Origin: Symbiodinium natans
Taxonomy: Eukaryota > Sar > Dinophyceae > Suessiales > Symbiodiniaceae
Reading direction: 5' to 3'
DNA: 62,000 nucleotides
NCBI GenBank assembly: GCA_905221605.1
Contig: CAJNDS010000028.1
Coordinates: 109,763 to 171,762 of the forward strand
Positions 37,301 through 49,260 of the stretch are shown here, piece by piece (positions within the stretch are counted from its first letter, which is position 1; each line of letters begins with the position of its first letter). Below the pieces are notes generated by a model that had not been told where the DNA came from, ran no database searches, and was given only the letters and a program-made list of their open reading frames with translations. A program made the position numbers and the translations under genes.

Positions 37301-37700
37301 CCGGCAAACATTATGCACACTCATCCAACTCTACTTGTGGCTGCCCAGCGGCGTCTGCCATATGCGCCCTTGATTTAGAGCCATCTTGTCAGTGGCGCAA
37401 TCATGCTCCTCCTCCTCCTCATGATCCAACTAGTGGGATCAGGATCCGACAAGAGTGTGCAAAGTCCTCTGCAAGGTGAAGGCGTTCGGAAATGTTTTCG
37501 GGGCTCCAAGCCCAATTCTCCAACCCACCCTCCCCATCCCTCCCCCTCTACCCAAACCCGCTGGAAGTCTAGCTAGATCTGGCTATCAGGGTATGGGCAA
37601 GACCAGTATCCCAGTACTGTATCCCTCCCCAACATCTATTGTTTTTCAGGAACCTTAATACACTCACCAAGAACAATCAAACAGGGGCAAGCTGTGAGGG
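34400..37700. other. Mostly unassigned; candidate minus-strand exons near 36.2-36.7 kb
   Basis: The frame 36666-36460 on minus reads a helical, coiled-coil-like segment (RLERLLQKLTNRPLEEHL). The frame 36393-36202 reads SQLEASLKTNSKFDASCPEI and may be a neighbouring exon. Around 36180-35770 all three minus frames are open, which prevents a choice. Short-range repeats such as CAAGGAGTC (34609-34633) and TAATCTGAGCCATA (35935-35950) occur. No family is recognised. Confidence 0.35.
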
Positions 37701-37707
37701 AGAAAGC

Positions 37708-37960
37708 TCAAATGTCACTGCCTGGTGGACTGACCTGGACCAAAACTAGTGAATATATAACTTGTAAGACAAGAATGGCCAGAAGCCAACCTGAGCTGGC
37801 GTGGATGCCATCAGCATTATAAACGCGAAGCTCTCCTCCAAACCTAGGCGAACCTCTGGACCTTTCAACTCCGACACTATCCGACACTGGTACCGCGCCG
37901 TCCCCGGATGACGACCTACACTCAAGCCTAGTTGTCCCTAGCTTGTGTGACTTGAAGCTG
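37708..37960 (-). CDS. Candidate exon with one transmembrane helix, unassigned
   Basis: On minus the frame reads a Ser/Gly-rich segment and then FGGELRVYNADGIHASSGW followed by a hydrophobic helix (LLAILVLQVIYSLVLVQ). The composition is protein-like. Competing open frames exist on plus in the adjoining 38 kb region. No family is recognised. Confidence 0.3.
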
Positions 37961-38010
37961 TCATCAACCGACAGATCCCAAAAGCAACAAGACACTCGCC
38001 AAGAAGCACT

Positions 38011-38409
38011 GTGGCATCCGCTACGTGTTGGCGATGTGGGGACAAAATGGATGACCTGGCGGTGCGCACAGTGGAAGCTGAAGATGCAAACGATGGTGCC
38101 AAGAAGCCAAGGAGAAGCAGACATGTTTCCACGATTCTTCACGCAGGCACCTCGCAGAGCTTCTCCTGGTCAAAGCTGACTCGCCTCCACAATGAGGACA
38201 TCAACAGTCTTGAAAGTCTCACACGACCAACACTACTTCAAGGAAGCAGGTTCGTTTCTGGCAGCAAGCTGGGCCTCTCTGGAGCATCCCTGGTCATCGA
38301 ACAAGGCAATACAAGCCGGAAGCGGAAGCCGCGCAACAACAGACAGCAGCCAGCAATGACACCAAACGTGCCAGAAGACCCCTTCACACTTCGTTGCCGC
38401 GCAGCCTAG
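38011..38409 (+). CDS. Plus-strand open frame of 132 codons, uncertain
   Basis: The frame starts MASATCWRCGDKMDDL, with a CxxC pair, and continues without a stop through a polar, basic segment (TSRKRKPRNNRQQPAMTPN) to a stop. It looks more protein-like than the minus frames opposite it. However, all recognised genes are on minus, and no homologue is recognised, so this may be chance. Confidence 0.25.
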   Translation: MASATCWRCGDKMDDLAVRTVEAEDANDGAKKPRRSRHVSTILHAGTSQSFSWSKLTRLHNEDINSLESLTRPTLLQGSRFVSGSKLGLSGASLVIEQGNTSRKRKPRNNRQQPAMTPNVPEDPFTLRCRAA

Positions 38410-39476
38410 CAGCCAGTCGAAGCAGTCGCAGCATCCATGCAAACACGACACTAAACTCACAAGTCCTCTCAGCCTAGGAGCAGGCTTCGGGCTGCGCGAA
38501 AGTGTAAGCCTAAACCAGACAGGAAGATGTTGACATTTGCCGGTGGTGCAAGAATATGCAGACTACGAAACCAACTCAGCAAATCGCTAAGAAATGGTCA
38601 AGCGAAGAATGTGCGAAGCGACAGGGGAGTCCAACATCGGCACATGACACTGAGGAACAAGCAGGTCTGCACAATCGAGAACTTCTTCGCCTAAGCTGAG
38701 CTTTCTGAGAACAGGTTTCAACATGAATTCGGCTGAAACCGACTACCAAAGGAAGCCACCTTCAGCACCGCAGGTGTGCATCTTCATGTTGCCAGCAGCC
38801 ACCCGAGCATCACCCACTAAACCAGCTGAGAACCAACTGTGGGCATCGCAAGAAACCAGGGAATCCAGAAATCAGTGCTCTGGTGAACCGTCAAGGGCTA
38901 GTAGAAATTGGCGAATGGCAGGAAAATGCAAGAAAGAAGGGAGGGGGAGATACACAAACAAAGTCAGTCAGACAAACTCAGAGCTTGTGTCCCAGATCAA
39001 GCCGCAACTGGGCCTGACGGACAGCACCGGATGCAGAGAAGCTCCAAGGCTCCAAGCTACCAACAATGGACTCAACTTTGTTGCGCGATCTTGCCCAACA
39101 CTAGTCTTCACGCCCGGCCGCAATCCCCCAGCAGCTTCCATAGTGAAGCAATCAGACTAAAGGTGCCGATTGAAGTACAACAGTCGGCCTTTGGCCGCCG
39201 CTTTTGGCTCGCACATTCACGCGAATTCCACATGGTTTGACATAATCGTGCACTGTGTGCACTACAGTAAAGAGAAGAAGACAACACCATAGTAAAGATA
39301 TGTAAAGATGTTGTCTGGTCTTCATCTTCAGGCTGCAATTCCATCAATGCGTCTCACGCGCTTTCGCAGAGGTCCCTGTCCGCCCATGCCCTTGGATATC
39401 AGAAACAACTGTGCAGCGTTGGCGTGGTGGCGCAGTGTTGAACTACGTCACTTCTGTTTGTTTGCAAACAATCTGC
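38410..39476. other. No gene assigned
   Basis: Two long plus-strand frames overlap here (38723-39160 and 38908-39240), polar and without motifs. Nothing else was seen. Confidence 0.35.
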
Positions 39477-39812
39477 TCAGAATTTTTGCAGACTACACTC
39501 GAATTTGATGGTTTCCAAGGATTCCAAGGACCTGACTGCATACCCACCGGCTCCGAGAAGTGGCTGCGATGGTAATGGACATGCCGCAAGCCTGCAAAAT
39601 TCGGCATGGGAACGCAGATTCAATAATTCTGCCGCGTGATCGACATTCCCGCCATGACGTTCCAAGATGTTGTGTCGTTCGGCTGAAGTTTGGCTGACGT
39701 TAGCTGCGCATGCTCGTGGTCGGAGAGACCTGTTCTGGACATCCGGAGCATGCAGCCGTTCCAGAGCTGCAACCTGCCAGAGGTTGCCACAAAGAAGGTA
39801 TATGGAGAGCAA
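39477..39812 (-). CDS. Candidate exon with a UBA-like motif, unassigned gene
   Basis: The minus frame reads SAERHNILERHGGNVDHAAELL. Its core, HGGNVDHAAELL, resembles the second and third helices of a UBA domain (GGNVxxAVxxLL), a small ubiquitin-binding fold. The match is short, so the assignment is tentative. Coding-like minus sequence at 40365-40080 (SDLFLRTFAKLVRKRQLVAL) could belong to the same gene. Confidence 0.3.
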   Translation of the reverse strand: MLSIYLLCGNLWQVAALERLHAPDVQNRSLRPRACAANVSQTSAERHNILERHGGNVDHAAELLNLRSHAEFCRLAACPLPSQPLLGAGGYAVRSLESLETIKFECSLQKF

Positions 39813-41006
39813 TCATTTTTTCCAATTGACCAGACAATCCGTCGTGTAGCGTAGGGAAATGAGCTGCTTTGCTTTCTGGTATGCAGCATGCAGACATAGG
39901 CGGCTAAATCGAGACTGAGCAGCTGCAGCTAGAGCTGCATCGGCTGCTTTTACAGCACCAGCCAAAGCATCGCCTCATGCGGACGCTAAACTGAACTGCA
40001 GAGGCATGCAGCATACACTGGCATGCATGGCACATGGGTCCAACTGGGCTTCTCTTGCCACCCTAATGCGCACTGCATGCAACTGGCACTCTTGGGTCCG
40101 TGGCAGCTCTCACGGCACGCAGGCCGGTGCTTGTCCAGCAGATGCAGGGCCTCGTGACAGGTGAGTCGAAAGGCTGGAGTACCAGAGGTCACATCCAGGC
40201 GCCACCTCCAACGCTGCCTGTTGGCATGCAGCGCGACGAGCTGCCTTTTCCTTACCAACTTTGCGAACGTCCTCAAGAAGAGATCGCTACGCAGCCCATC
40301 AGAATCAGGATACTGCCAACCAAATGCCAGCTTGAGCGTGAGTTCTCCTCCGACAAGCGCTCCAAGGAGAGGCGGACTGCTTCCGTCGCGGTCTCTGCCA
40401 ACACCTTTCAAGAACCATGCCCAACAAACAAGTGCAGTTGCCAGATATGCTTACTCAGGCTTACTCTCACCCTGAACTCATCAAAGAGCACCGCATCCGG
40501 GCGAGCCTCGACATGAGACAAACCAACGCTGCGCTTCCTGCCACATGGAACGTGCACACCAGTCACCCATGCGCTGACTTGCCATGGAAAGTGCTGAAAC
40601 GAGGTGAAGCTTCCAGCATCCGACCTGCTGGACAAAGAGACAGAATGTGGACTGCGCGGCCTGGCAGCAAGAGGATAGCAAGAGGTGTCAAGAAGACTTT
40701 GTCTTTGCACCAATCGTGACAACACTGTCCCGTTCCTCTCGGATCTCCTCTCGCTCCTTCGCGTAGAGGGAGGGGTCCGTTCGGCACGTCCAAGGCGTTC
40801 TTGCAATTCCTGCGGTGGCGGGGCCTTGCAGGCAAAACGGAGATGAAGAATTGGGAGTTTGATGCTGCTTCCTGCTACGCGTGCATGTGCTGCCCGCTGG
40901 CCACCGGGCCTGCCTTGCAGCGGTAGCGCCTCCTTTTGATCTCTTCAGCAGCCTGGTTTAGCTACCGACGCACAGAGGTCAGCAACTCGCCAGCATCGTG
41001 CAGTGC

Positions 41007-43651
41007 TTAGGTTGGTGCGGGTGCAGGCGCTGCACCGGCCAGCGGAGCCAAAGCGGCTGCCAGCGCAGCGGCTGCCTCTGCAACTCCGTTTGGCTGCGCC
41101 TCTTCAGGTAGATGCAACCGCCCACGGAAGATGATAGAAAGAGCCGGCAACAAGCTGCGCAGATCAATAAGATTCGGTGACAAACAATCCAGCATATTTG
41201 TGGGCAGGATCCGGCCGGAAACATGTGACAACGTGCCACCAAAAAACATCTCTCGGTTGGCCTGTGGCGGGTAGCTGTGAGCAGGAGGTCGTCCCCTCAG
41301 GTCCCGAAGACACTGGCACGGTGATGTGCGCTCCTAAAGGCTTCTTCTCATTTGGTCCAGTCTGGCTTCCGGGCTGGGTGGCAATGCACTGTGGATACGC
41401 AGCGGCATGCCTAAGTCCAGAGAACGAAACTGAAAACTCACGGCCAGCAAAGACGGTTGCAACCCTCTGCCAACTTAACATGACCGGGTCTTTCTTGACA
41501 GTCTTCGGCTTGACCCTCTGTTCTGCCCCGGGCCGTAATTATGGCGTTGCATCAGTTATGTTTCCGAACAGGTTTATTGTAAGAAGTGTTTCAAGGGCTT
41601 CGTCTTAGCGCAGCCCATCACCCGCGTCTGCAACAGTATTAGTCCAGGCATCTTGATGCAGACGTGCACATATTGCAAATGCCTTGGCGTTGGCTTTGGT
41701 GACTTTGGTGACTAGAGAAAGGGCATGACAGAGCCCCGTGCACTTGCAAGAGTGCTGAAAGAAAAGTTCATGCCGACAGCAAAGTGAGTGAGGCATGCAA
41801 CACGGAAAGCCGACGGGCGTAACGGAGCAAACGTAACGAGGAAGGGCATGAGTGGTAACGTGGAAACACCCGCCTGAAGCCAAAGCCGCCCCGGACCCTG
41901 GAAGCCTAACGATTTGCCCGCTTGTGCATCTTGGAGCTTCCACGACTTGTTCGTGCAGCATGTATCAAGTTCCCACACCATTTGACTTTTGTTGCAACAA
42001 GTATAGCCTCACACATCTCCATGCACACGCTAGACACAAAGGAGATGCACTCCTAAAGTAAATGGTGCTTTCATGTCCTCGAGAACCCGGCGGACCGCCA
42101 GCAATGAAGAGCTCTGGATGAGTTTGCGAGCCTCCGGCGGCTCCAACCGTTCCTAACTGCTGTCGTGCGTCCTTGTGCACTGCATGAAGGCCACGAGCAA
42201 AACAACCACAAGCTCCGTAAGCCTGACCAGGAACATTGCGTCGCTTCCGGCTGCGAATTTGGCCACAAGGGCTGTGAGAGAGACGGAGGGCAGGTTGGCC
42301 TTCATGATGGGAGGTGCAACCGCTTTGGATGCAGCATGATGCAGAACATGCAGCAAGATGCAGCAAGTGAATGCCAAGCCACTGCTCGACCCGCTCAATT
42401 TGCCCCTTCTGCTGCGACCTGGTGAACGTTTCTGGCGTTTGACTGAAGAATACTGAAGACACAGTCATTCTGACATGCGTCGGTTCCAAATCCTACAAAC
42501 CGCTCACGCATATGCCCGAATATGAGCCCCTTGCAAAGGCCAAGTTGAAGGCACCGTCACCGAAAGTCCAGAAGGTGCCGGCGGTCCAGAAGGCCTCGAG
42601 AGAGCAACACCAAAAACAATTCACAGGCGGGCACGTTCCGGGCTCATTCCGGCTTATTCCGGCTTGCTCCGGCTCTGGCTGAGAGCACCATAGCGTCTGC
42701 GATGGGGCCTCGCGCATTCCAAACACCCTGCTCCCAATGAAGCATGCACAGCCCATCCCAAGATGTGCACCACATTGAAGTGCCGAAAAGTGTCGAATTT
42801 TAGCAGGAAATGCCACCGGGAGCTACATGTAGTCATGTGCAAGCCATGCACCCTGCATATTGTATGTGTAGAAGTCCGAGAAGAGTTGCCTTCGGCAACC
42901 TTTTCGCTTCCCGTCTGCATAGCTCTCAATTTGCCGTGGTGCAACACATTGCAACACAATCAACTACGATCAAGTCTGTGAACCGTAGTAACTGCCAAAC
43001 CCACAGCTTGGAATGGGCAACGACTCATCTTTGCTCGCTCCCTCACACGCTCTCGCCGCTCTCGCTGCTCGCGTCTGTCATCGTTTGCGGTCACGATCGG
43101 GGGCTTTGTCCTTGAAGCCGCGCCAAGGCTTCTCCCTGGAAGTCGCCAGCCACAAGACGTGTCTTCTTGCACTGCTTCACTCAACCTGCAGGGTGCAGGG
43201 CACTTGCAGGGCACTTACTTACAGGGCACTGCCATGCACTACCAATGCCTCTGAATTGCATTTTGCATTCCGTTTGCTTACAACGGCTCGTGCCACCATC
43301 ATTGCAATATTCCAGTGCATAGGCTGCTGGACTGAGGCGGCAACCCACTGGAACGCATGGATCCGCAAACCTCCTGCAAACCAGCTCCAGAAGCCACCGC
43401 CCGATCAAAGTGATCCTCGGCTTGTACGCCTTGAGAAAAACCATACCGACCATGGCCATTTCCATGTGAATGCCAGAAGCTTGGCCCTTTCTGATGCTCA
43501 TTGTGAGCATGCGCGGGCGACTTCCCATTCCATCTCTCTCGCATTGTGGGCACTGCAGGAGGAGGATGCTGCCATTCTGGCCGCTGCTCTGCATCTGCGC
43601 ACGTCGTGTTGTTCCAAACGCTTGCCCCATGCCGAGCCATGGCCGTGCCAA
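41007..43651 (-). CDS. Candidate multi-exon gene, possible membrane protein, unassigned
   Basis: Three coding-like minus segments lie in line. About 43480-43300 reads VGMVFLKAYKPRITLIGRWL. About 42330-42170 reads a hydrophobic stretch (FLVRLTELVVVLLVAFMQC). The frame 41249-41007 reads LSPNLIDLRSLLPALSIIF and ends in an Ala/Pro-rich tail before a stop. They may form one protein ending at 41007, but no splice chain or family could be established. Confidence 0.3.
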
Positions 43652-43844
43652 AGTGCACTGGAGCCACTTTAGAGGCTGATTTGAAGACCCACTGACCTCA
43701 CATCATGCATTTACGTCTCTGTACAACTCGGGCTTGTCTGCATCTTGGTGGGAAAGACAGAAATCCTGCAAGAATATCAGGCTAGCTAATGCTAGCTATG
43801 ATCGCTCGACATGTACAAAGACACACGCACTCTCGCTGTCTATT

Positions 43845-44135
43845 CTTTCCTTCCTTTCTTCCCTTCCCTTCCCTTCCCTTCCCTTCCCTTCCCTCCCCTC
43901 CCCTCCCCTCCCCTCCCCTCCTCTGCCCTGCCCTTCCCCTCCCCGGCCCTCCCCTCCCCTCCCCTCCCCTCCCCTTCCCTCCCTCCCTACCTTCCGTTGA
44001 TTCCTTCCTTGCTTCCTTGCTTCCTCGCTTCCTCGCTTCCTGGCTTCCTTACCTCCTCGCTTCCTCGCTTCCTCGCTTCCTCGCTTCCTCGCTTCCTTGC
44101 TTCCTTGCTTCCTTGCTTCCTTTCTTTCCTTCTTG
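43845..44135. repeat. Pyrimidine-rich tract (CCCTT, then CCTTGCTT/CCTCGCTT units)
   Basis: About 290 bases are pyrimidine-rich on plus. A CCCTT/CCCCT section runs to about 43985, followed by roughly 15 copies of an 8-bp TTCCTCGC/TTCCTTGC unit. The open frames through it give only Pro/Ser/Leu or Glu/Arg/Lys strings. Confidence 0.92.
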
Positions 44136-45324
44136 CACCTGAACATGAATGACCCCCCAAAGATTCTCTCACGCGGCCCCTGTGACAAGACTATGAAGTG
44201 GATGCAGCCTATAAGAAGTGTGGTTGCGATATGTTGAGAGATGGTCCTGATTCAGCAACGACTTGACACCACAGCTCGAAATGCTGCCATGTAATGCTGC
44301 ATGCAAAGAAGAATGCTTCAATTACTGAGCTGAAGACATGAAGCTGGACAGTCTCGCCCGTCCTTTCCAATGCTCATCACTTCTCCGGCCCACCGTCTCG
44401 AGCGTAGCCTGGCAACCTGAAATTTGGGGCTCTCCCAGTTCATGGCCATACTATCTTCGCTCTCTGCACAAGATTTGAGCCACAAACCCTTGCGGCCACA
44501 GACCAGCGACTTCAAACCAATCATCATTTGGCATCGTGCCATGAAGGCCACAAAACACAAAATGGCCGGCTTGCCTGCGATCCACGCTGTGACCGTTGTG
44601 ACGCATCGGTGCTGGAAGGAGGGAAGTGTGACGGCGTTTGCCTCATGTCATGGTATCTTGGAGGAAGTTCTCTTGACTGGAACCTTGTTTCGGGCGTCCA
44701 CGTAGACATGGAAGCCCACGCGTCACGTTGGGATCCAAACCTTGCACAAAACTCCAGCGAAAAAGGCTCTGCGATATTCTGCGATCATGGCTGAACTTGG
44801 GAGCCAGCTGTTCCCAGCCAGGCACAGTTTCAGACTGAGAAAGCCTTGGCCCAGTTCCGCTGGTCTCTCAAACCTGGTGTCTCATGCCAGTAGCCTATGA
44901 CCAACAAACACATCAGTAAATGCCGGGGTTACAACGGCAATTGTGAAGCAGCTTGTGTCGCTGACAACCTCAGCTGGCCATTCCTTTGTAGTTTTAGCCC
45001 CGTGCACGAGCATGTACAAAACAAAATTCTGGAACGAGCCAATGAATTGCAACTCATGGTCCTGTCTTGTGTTGGCTCACTTCCTGCGTTTACAAACTTA
45101 CACAAGTGTCCAAAGGCCGGCGGCGGAGCATGGCGGAGCAGTCCAACAAGGCCGCAGAGATCCGTAGAGTCTAACACGTGCTGAGTTCACTGGTATCGAA
45201 AAAGCTAGTAACACTGAGAGCCGCTTCCGATGGGATGCTGCACCCTGAAAAACATCATCATGCCGGATCTGCCACGGCGCAATGTCACCAAGCCCAACTG
45301 TGCCCCAACAAATTGACAGCCACA
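44136..45324. other. No gene assigned
   Basis: A minus frame at 44560-44318 reads plausible protein (SPKFQVARLRSRRWAGEVMS) but without a recognised family. Competing frames are open on plus. No RNA gene or array was found. Confidence 0.35.
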
Positions 45325-45392
45325 ACACGGTGACAACACGGTGACACCACGGTGACAACACGGTGACAACACAGTGACAACACGGTGAACAT
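45325..45392. repeat. Short minisatellite, unit about 11-12 bp
   Basis: Six near-identical copies of ACAACACGGTG (variants ACACCACGGTG and ACAACACAGTG) follow one another directly. Confidence 0.9.
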
Positions 45393-45486
45393 TTGGTTGG
45401 TGGCAATGGCAAGCTCACCGCTCGCAACATGCATCGCGTGCGGAATTTCACTTCCGCGTCCCATCCAGGGTTCATGTCGTGTCTGG

Positions 45487-45735
45487 AGGCAGGGACAGAG
45501 AGAGACAGAGAGTGACAGAGGGAGAGAGAGAGAGAGAAAGAGAGAGAAAGAGAGAGACAAAGAGAGACGAAGAGAGACAAAGAGTGACAGAATGCAAGAA
45601 ACAAAGAAAGCAATAAAGAAAGAAAGCAAGAAAGAAAGAACGAAAGAAAGAAAGAAGTAAATAAGGAAAGCAAGCGAGCGTAAAAACGAGAGCATAAGCA
45701 AGAGAGCAAAGAAAGAGAGCATAAGAAAGAGCCCC
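45487..45735. repeat. Purine-rich tract (GAGA, then GAAA units)
   Basis: About 250 purine-rich bases on plus: GAGAGAGACAGAGAG runs, then GAAAGAAAGAAAG and GAGCATAAGAAAGA runs. It lies 1.35 kb from the pyrimidine-rich tract at 43.85-44.13 kb, with its purines on the opposite strand. Confidence 0.9.
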
Positions 45736-46961
45736 AACTCACTCTGGCCCTCTGCCTGCCCCAACTTGTAAAAATGCTCGCCCCGAAACCTAAATGATTC
45801 TCTAAATTCTCTATGACTAAAGGCCATCATGTCTCTGAAGCCGGGATACGGCAGTGGTACACACGTTGACAGTAACTGCTAACCTGACAGCTTCAGGCTC
45901 CTGCTGCGAATGTTGCGATGCCACCTCTGTCTGCGCTGGCGCTGCACCTGTAATACCGCAAGCTTCACCAGATGCACAACGGTGGTCGGACCATGTCATG
46001 ACAGAACAAACCATTGCTACGTCTGCACCGCGTCCGCGGACTGCTCGCGGGACAGACTGCACACTCTTCAGAGGCTTTGTTGTCACCTGAGCATTCAAAC
46101 AAAGTTGCTTGATGGCTCCGACCCACGTACCCGGTCAGGCTATGTCAGGCTTTGAAGTCTGCAGATTACCGAGCCACAGTCGCGCGTCGTTCCGTGTGCA
46201 GCTGGGCTGCTCGGCCTGCACAAGCTGCGCTGCTCTACTGCTGACCCCAAGTTACCCAAGTTGCCGAGTCAGCAGGCTAGCAGCAGCTACAGGCACGCTT
46301 CCAATCACCATCAAGCCGGGGCGCGAAGGGCACGCAATGCTTGAGCTGCTGCCCCCCCAGAAGACCTTCTGCAATCTCTTACTGCCACATTCTGCAACGG
46401 TTTCAGCGATCATGGAACATGCGACGATCACTCAGCCGCACGCTCAACGGGAGCCATCTTGCAGCTGCCGGTGGGTGCTATAGTCAACGATCGAAGTTGT
46501 ATCTAGAAAGAGCACTGCAACTGCAACTGCCGTGGAGGAGGGGCAGGAATACAGGAGTAGAGCCCTACCCCGTTTCTTGATTACACGTTTCTTGATTGCC
46601 ACAGGCCAAATTCTGGAGACAGAAACTCTAGACTCTGGAGTCGTGAACATTCTGCACCGCACCTTCAGGCTTTGTCATTTGAAAACGGCGATGCGGAGAA
46701 CCCGCCATCATCAGTGCCGGTATGCGAATGCCAAGTCGAGCTCAAAGCATGAGAAGCTCTTTACTCCGCATGGTGAGTTCGTGCACATGCATTCCTGAAT
46801 TTGTCTTTTGCCATTGGCCCTTCTCACAAGAACCTTAGGCACGTAGCATAGCATCGGTTTCAATTTCCGTGCAAAAACAAGTGCAGGTCCGGCCAAGACG
46901 GCCAAGACATGGGAAACTCAACGTCGCAACAACAACTCAGCTGTTGATGATCGGATGGCGT
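45736..46961. other. No gene assigned; 3' flank of the PPR locus
   Basis: A 93-codon minus frame (46098-45817) and overlapping plus frames are open, without motifs. This stretch is immediately downstream of the PPR stop codon. Confidence 0.4.
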
Positions 46962-48722
46962 TTAAACTGATGCTGCCGAGTAGCTGATCACAGCGTTATA
47001 GCTGATTTCATCCGGCTGGATGTGGCACGTACACATCGTCTTCCAGAGCTCCAGAGTGCGATACCAAAGCGCTGCTTTCTCAGTCGCAGACAAGGCCGCA
47101 TTGCAGCTTGCAATATCTGTCTCTGGTGTAAATGGTGTAAAGCAGGCACGATGCCTTGTCCAGCAAACCAAGGCCTGAACCCACCTGGAGCTCCCACAAG
47201 ACATGGATTGCCGATGGCTTTCTTGAGTCAGCTCAATGCCTCTTTTACAAGCATACTCCAACAAAGCCCATGCATGAGACCATGCAGAGCTTCTTTCCAA
47301 CACGGAGCAGCCAGAATTCAGTGAAATTACATCTTGTTGCAGCCGCCACCTTTCAATGCTAGTGAGGTACATCGCAAGCTGCCAGCAGGAAGCAACAGCG
47401 CAAGTAGCTGTAGCTGCACTGCGGTCGTTCTGATCTGCTAAACCCGATAACAAATCAAGCGAAAGCCTCCAAAGACCCATACTTTTGCAGCATTTCATTA
47501 CAACGCTAGCGCAGTGTGCTGATGGTCGTAGCTGCAGCACTGGCAACTGCCGAAGAAGCTGGATCGCTTTCCTCCATGAGCTCTCAGAGAACTCCAATGG
47601 CTCCATGACACACAGCCACGTGACTGCGTCTGGCTGAATGCTAGCAGCATGTATCAAGCAAAGAGGCACCGCCCACTTTTCTGGTGAGCCTAGTGAGCGA
47701 AAAGCCGCCAGACATGTATTGAGAGTTACCGTGTCGGGAAAGATCAGCTGCTGCTGCACGCTGCGCAGAAACTCCAAAACTCGTGACCAGCCGCTGTTGC
47801 TGCTGTTGCTGCTGGTGCATATGTGCGCTATTGTAGCCATGGCGCAGTTGAAGCAGTTGATGTTGGGTCTCACGTTCCATGAACGCATTTTGCATAGGGT
47901 AAAGACACCTGTCGCAAGCGACCAGTGTTGATGGCTTTGCTTTTTCAGTGTAACGCACAACGAAACCTCATCAGGATGTAGTCGAGAATGGCGTGCCTGC
48001 TCCAGCCCTACTGCTGCGTATTCCCATTCAGAATGGCCGTAACTGCTTTGAACTATGTTGAATGGCAATAAACCAGTTTCACAAGGGGACTCTGGCTTTG
48101 CCATCCAACTAACCGCACGCAATGTCAGCCGCCACTGGCTGCAATCGCTGCAAGCGCTCATGAAATGAGCACAGCTGACGGAGTCAATCTGCATGTTGGT
48201 CTCGGACATCCGAGCCAGGTTTAGCAAACTCAGGGTCCACAAAGAGAATCTCTTATGTGATTTCATAACCTCGCAGCAAGCGATTCTGTCCATCTGCAAC
48301 CCATTGAGGTCCAAGAGCAAGAGCATGTCCAAACCAAATGCCCACCGCTCGCTCGCAAGCCCCATCATTGTAGTGACTGAAACGATGTCTGGCTTCGAGT
48401 TCTGCTGAGATATCCTTTCAAAGGCTGCTGTGCTCTGCTGCCACTCTTGGCTTACGACAGACGCACTGAGAACGGCGTTGCGGTGTGTGACATCTGGTTC
48501 AACCCAGACGAGCACCATTGTCCGAAGCACACTTATTGCTGCCTGCCAATGCAGCTTGCATTTGGCCAAAACCCCTCGCCAACGAATAGTTGCTGGATTT
48601 GCTGGCTGCATGCCACTGAACTTCAAGCTTTCCAGCACAATTTCCGCTGCGGCTTTTGACTTGAAAGACACTGGAGATAAGTTCCGCGGTGCTTGCAGGC
48701 CTTGCACGGAAAGACTGGACAT
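46962..48722 (-). CDS. PPR-repeat protein, long terminal exon (586 codons)
   Basis: Pentatricopeptide-repeat proteins bind organelle RNA and guide its processing. This is the longest single open frame in the window. It is built of roughly 15 degenerate 33-36-residue helical repeats, visible in recurring phrases such as PDVTHRNAVLSASVVSQEW, PDTVTLNTCLAAFRS, TDIASCNAALSATEKAALW and PDEISYNAVISYSAASV just before the stop. The spacing and the x-D-x-x-x-N-A-x-x-S-A pattern are typical of dinoflagellate PPR proteins. The frame continues upstream of the first Met without a stop for about 17 codons, so this is probably the last exon of a longer gene whose upstream repeats lie at 49.9-56.9 kb. The strand is firm: no comparable frame exists on plus. 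Confidence 0.85.
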   Translation of the reverse strand: MSSLSVQGLQAPRNLSPVSFKSKAAAEIVLESLKFSGMQPANPATIRWRGVLAKCKLHWQAAISVLRTMVLVWVEPDVTHRNAVLSASVVSQEWQQSTAAFERISQQNSKPDIVSVTTMMGLASERWAFGLDMLLLLDLNGLQMDRIACCEVMKSHKRFSLWTLSLLNLARMSETNMQIDSVSCAHFMSACSDCSQWRLTLRAVSWMAKPESPCETGLLPFNIVQSSYGHSEWEYAAVGLEQARHSRLHPDEVSLCVTLKKQSHQHWSLATGVFTLCKMRSWNVRPNINCFNCAMATIAHICTSSNSSNSGWSRVLEFLRSVQQQLIFPDTVTLNTCLAAFRSLGSPEKWAVPLCLIHAASIQPDAVTWLCVMEPLEFSESSWRKAIQLLRQLPVLQLRPSAHCASVVMKCCKSMGLWRLSLDLLSGLADQNDRSAATATCAVASCWQLAMYLTSIERWRLQQDVISLNSGCSVLERSSAWSHAWALLEYACKRGIELTQESHRQSMSCGSSRWVQALVCWTRHRACFTPFTPETDIASCNAALSATEKAALWYRTLELWKTMCTCHIQPDEISYNAVISYSAASV

Positions 48723-49082
48723 CGCTGCAAGCTGCAGGACCCTGTCAGTTACTCCAACATATGCTAGCCATCGTTCATCATTTCAGCTGCGGTTCGCTAC
48801 ACTGCAATCTACTCGCGGCAGCCAGCATCGTGCGAGCACAACAATATGCAACAATCTGGCCCATGTCGTATCAGAATTATTGATTCCTGGGGCAACATCA
48901 GAGCAGATGGTGCATCAACAACATACGTATCGTGACGACCATAAACTGAGTCATCGATACCACCGTAATCGCTGGACATTCAGACGCTCAACGAGCATTT
49001 CGCAGGAAACGTTCTCGGTCCATAATTGCGCGCATGTGGTACGCAACTTTTACGCTGTAGTGCGTTGAGATTTAGATGATTT

Positions 49083-49260
49083 AGGGCTAAGGAGAGCGGA
49101 AGGAACTCGGGCTCATGCCTGGAGAGCTTCGGGCTTGCAGTCGGGAGTATTTCAGTGGTTTTACAACCCTCAACCGTAGAATCTTTGAATATCTTTGATA
49201 TTGGGGCTAAGGAGACAGGTCGAAGGAACTTGGGCTTTCGGTACGGCTTGGAAAGAATGG
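49083..49260. repeat. Two diverged copies of a GGGCTAAGGAG-containing repeat
   Basis: AGGGCTAAGGAGAGCGGAAG at 49083 and GGGGCTAAGGAGACAGGTCG at 49203 begin similar stretches of about 55 bases, both continuing with GAAGGAACT(C/T)GGGCT. They are 120 bases apart in what is probably a PPR intron. Confidence 0.6.

Noticed and set aside
48430-49068. Open frame of 212 codons on plus
   Set aside because: It overlaps the start of the minus-strand PPR exon and is best read as its shadow.
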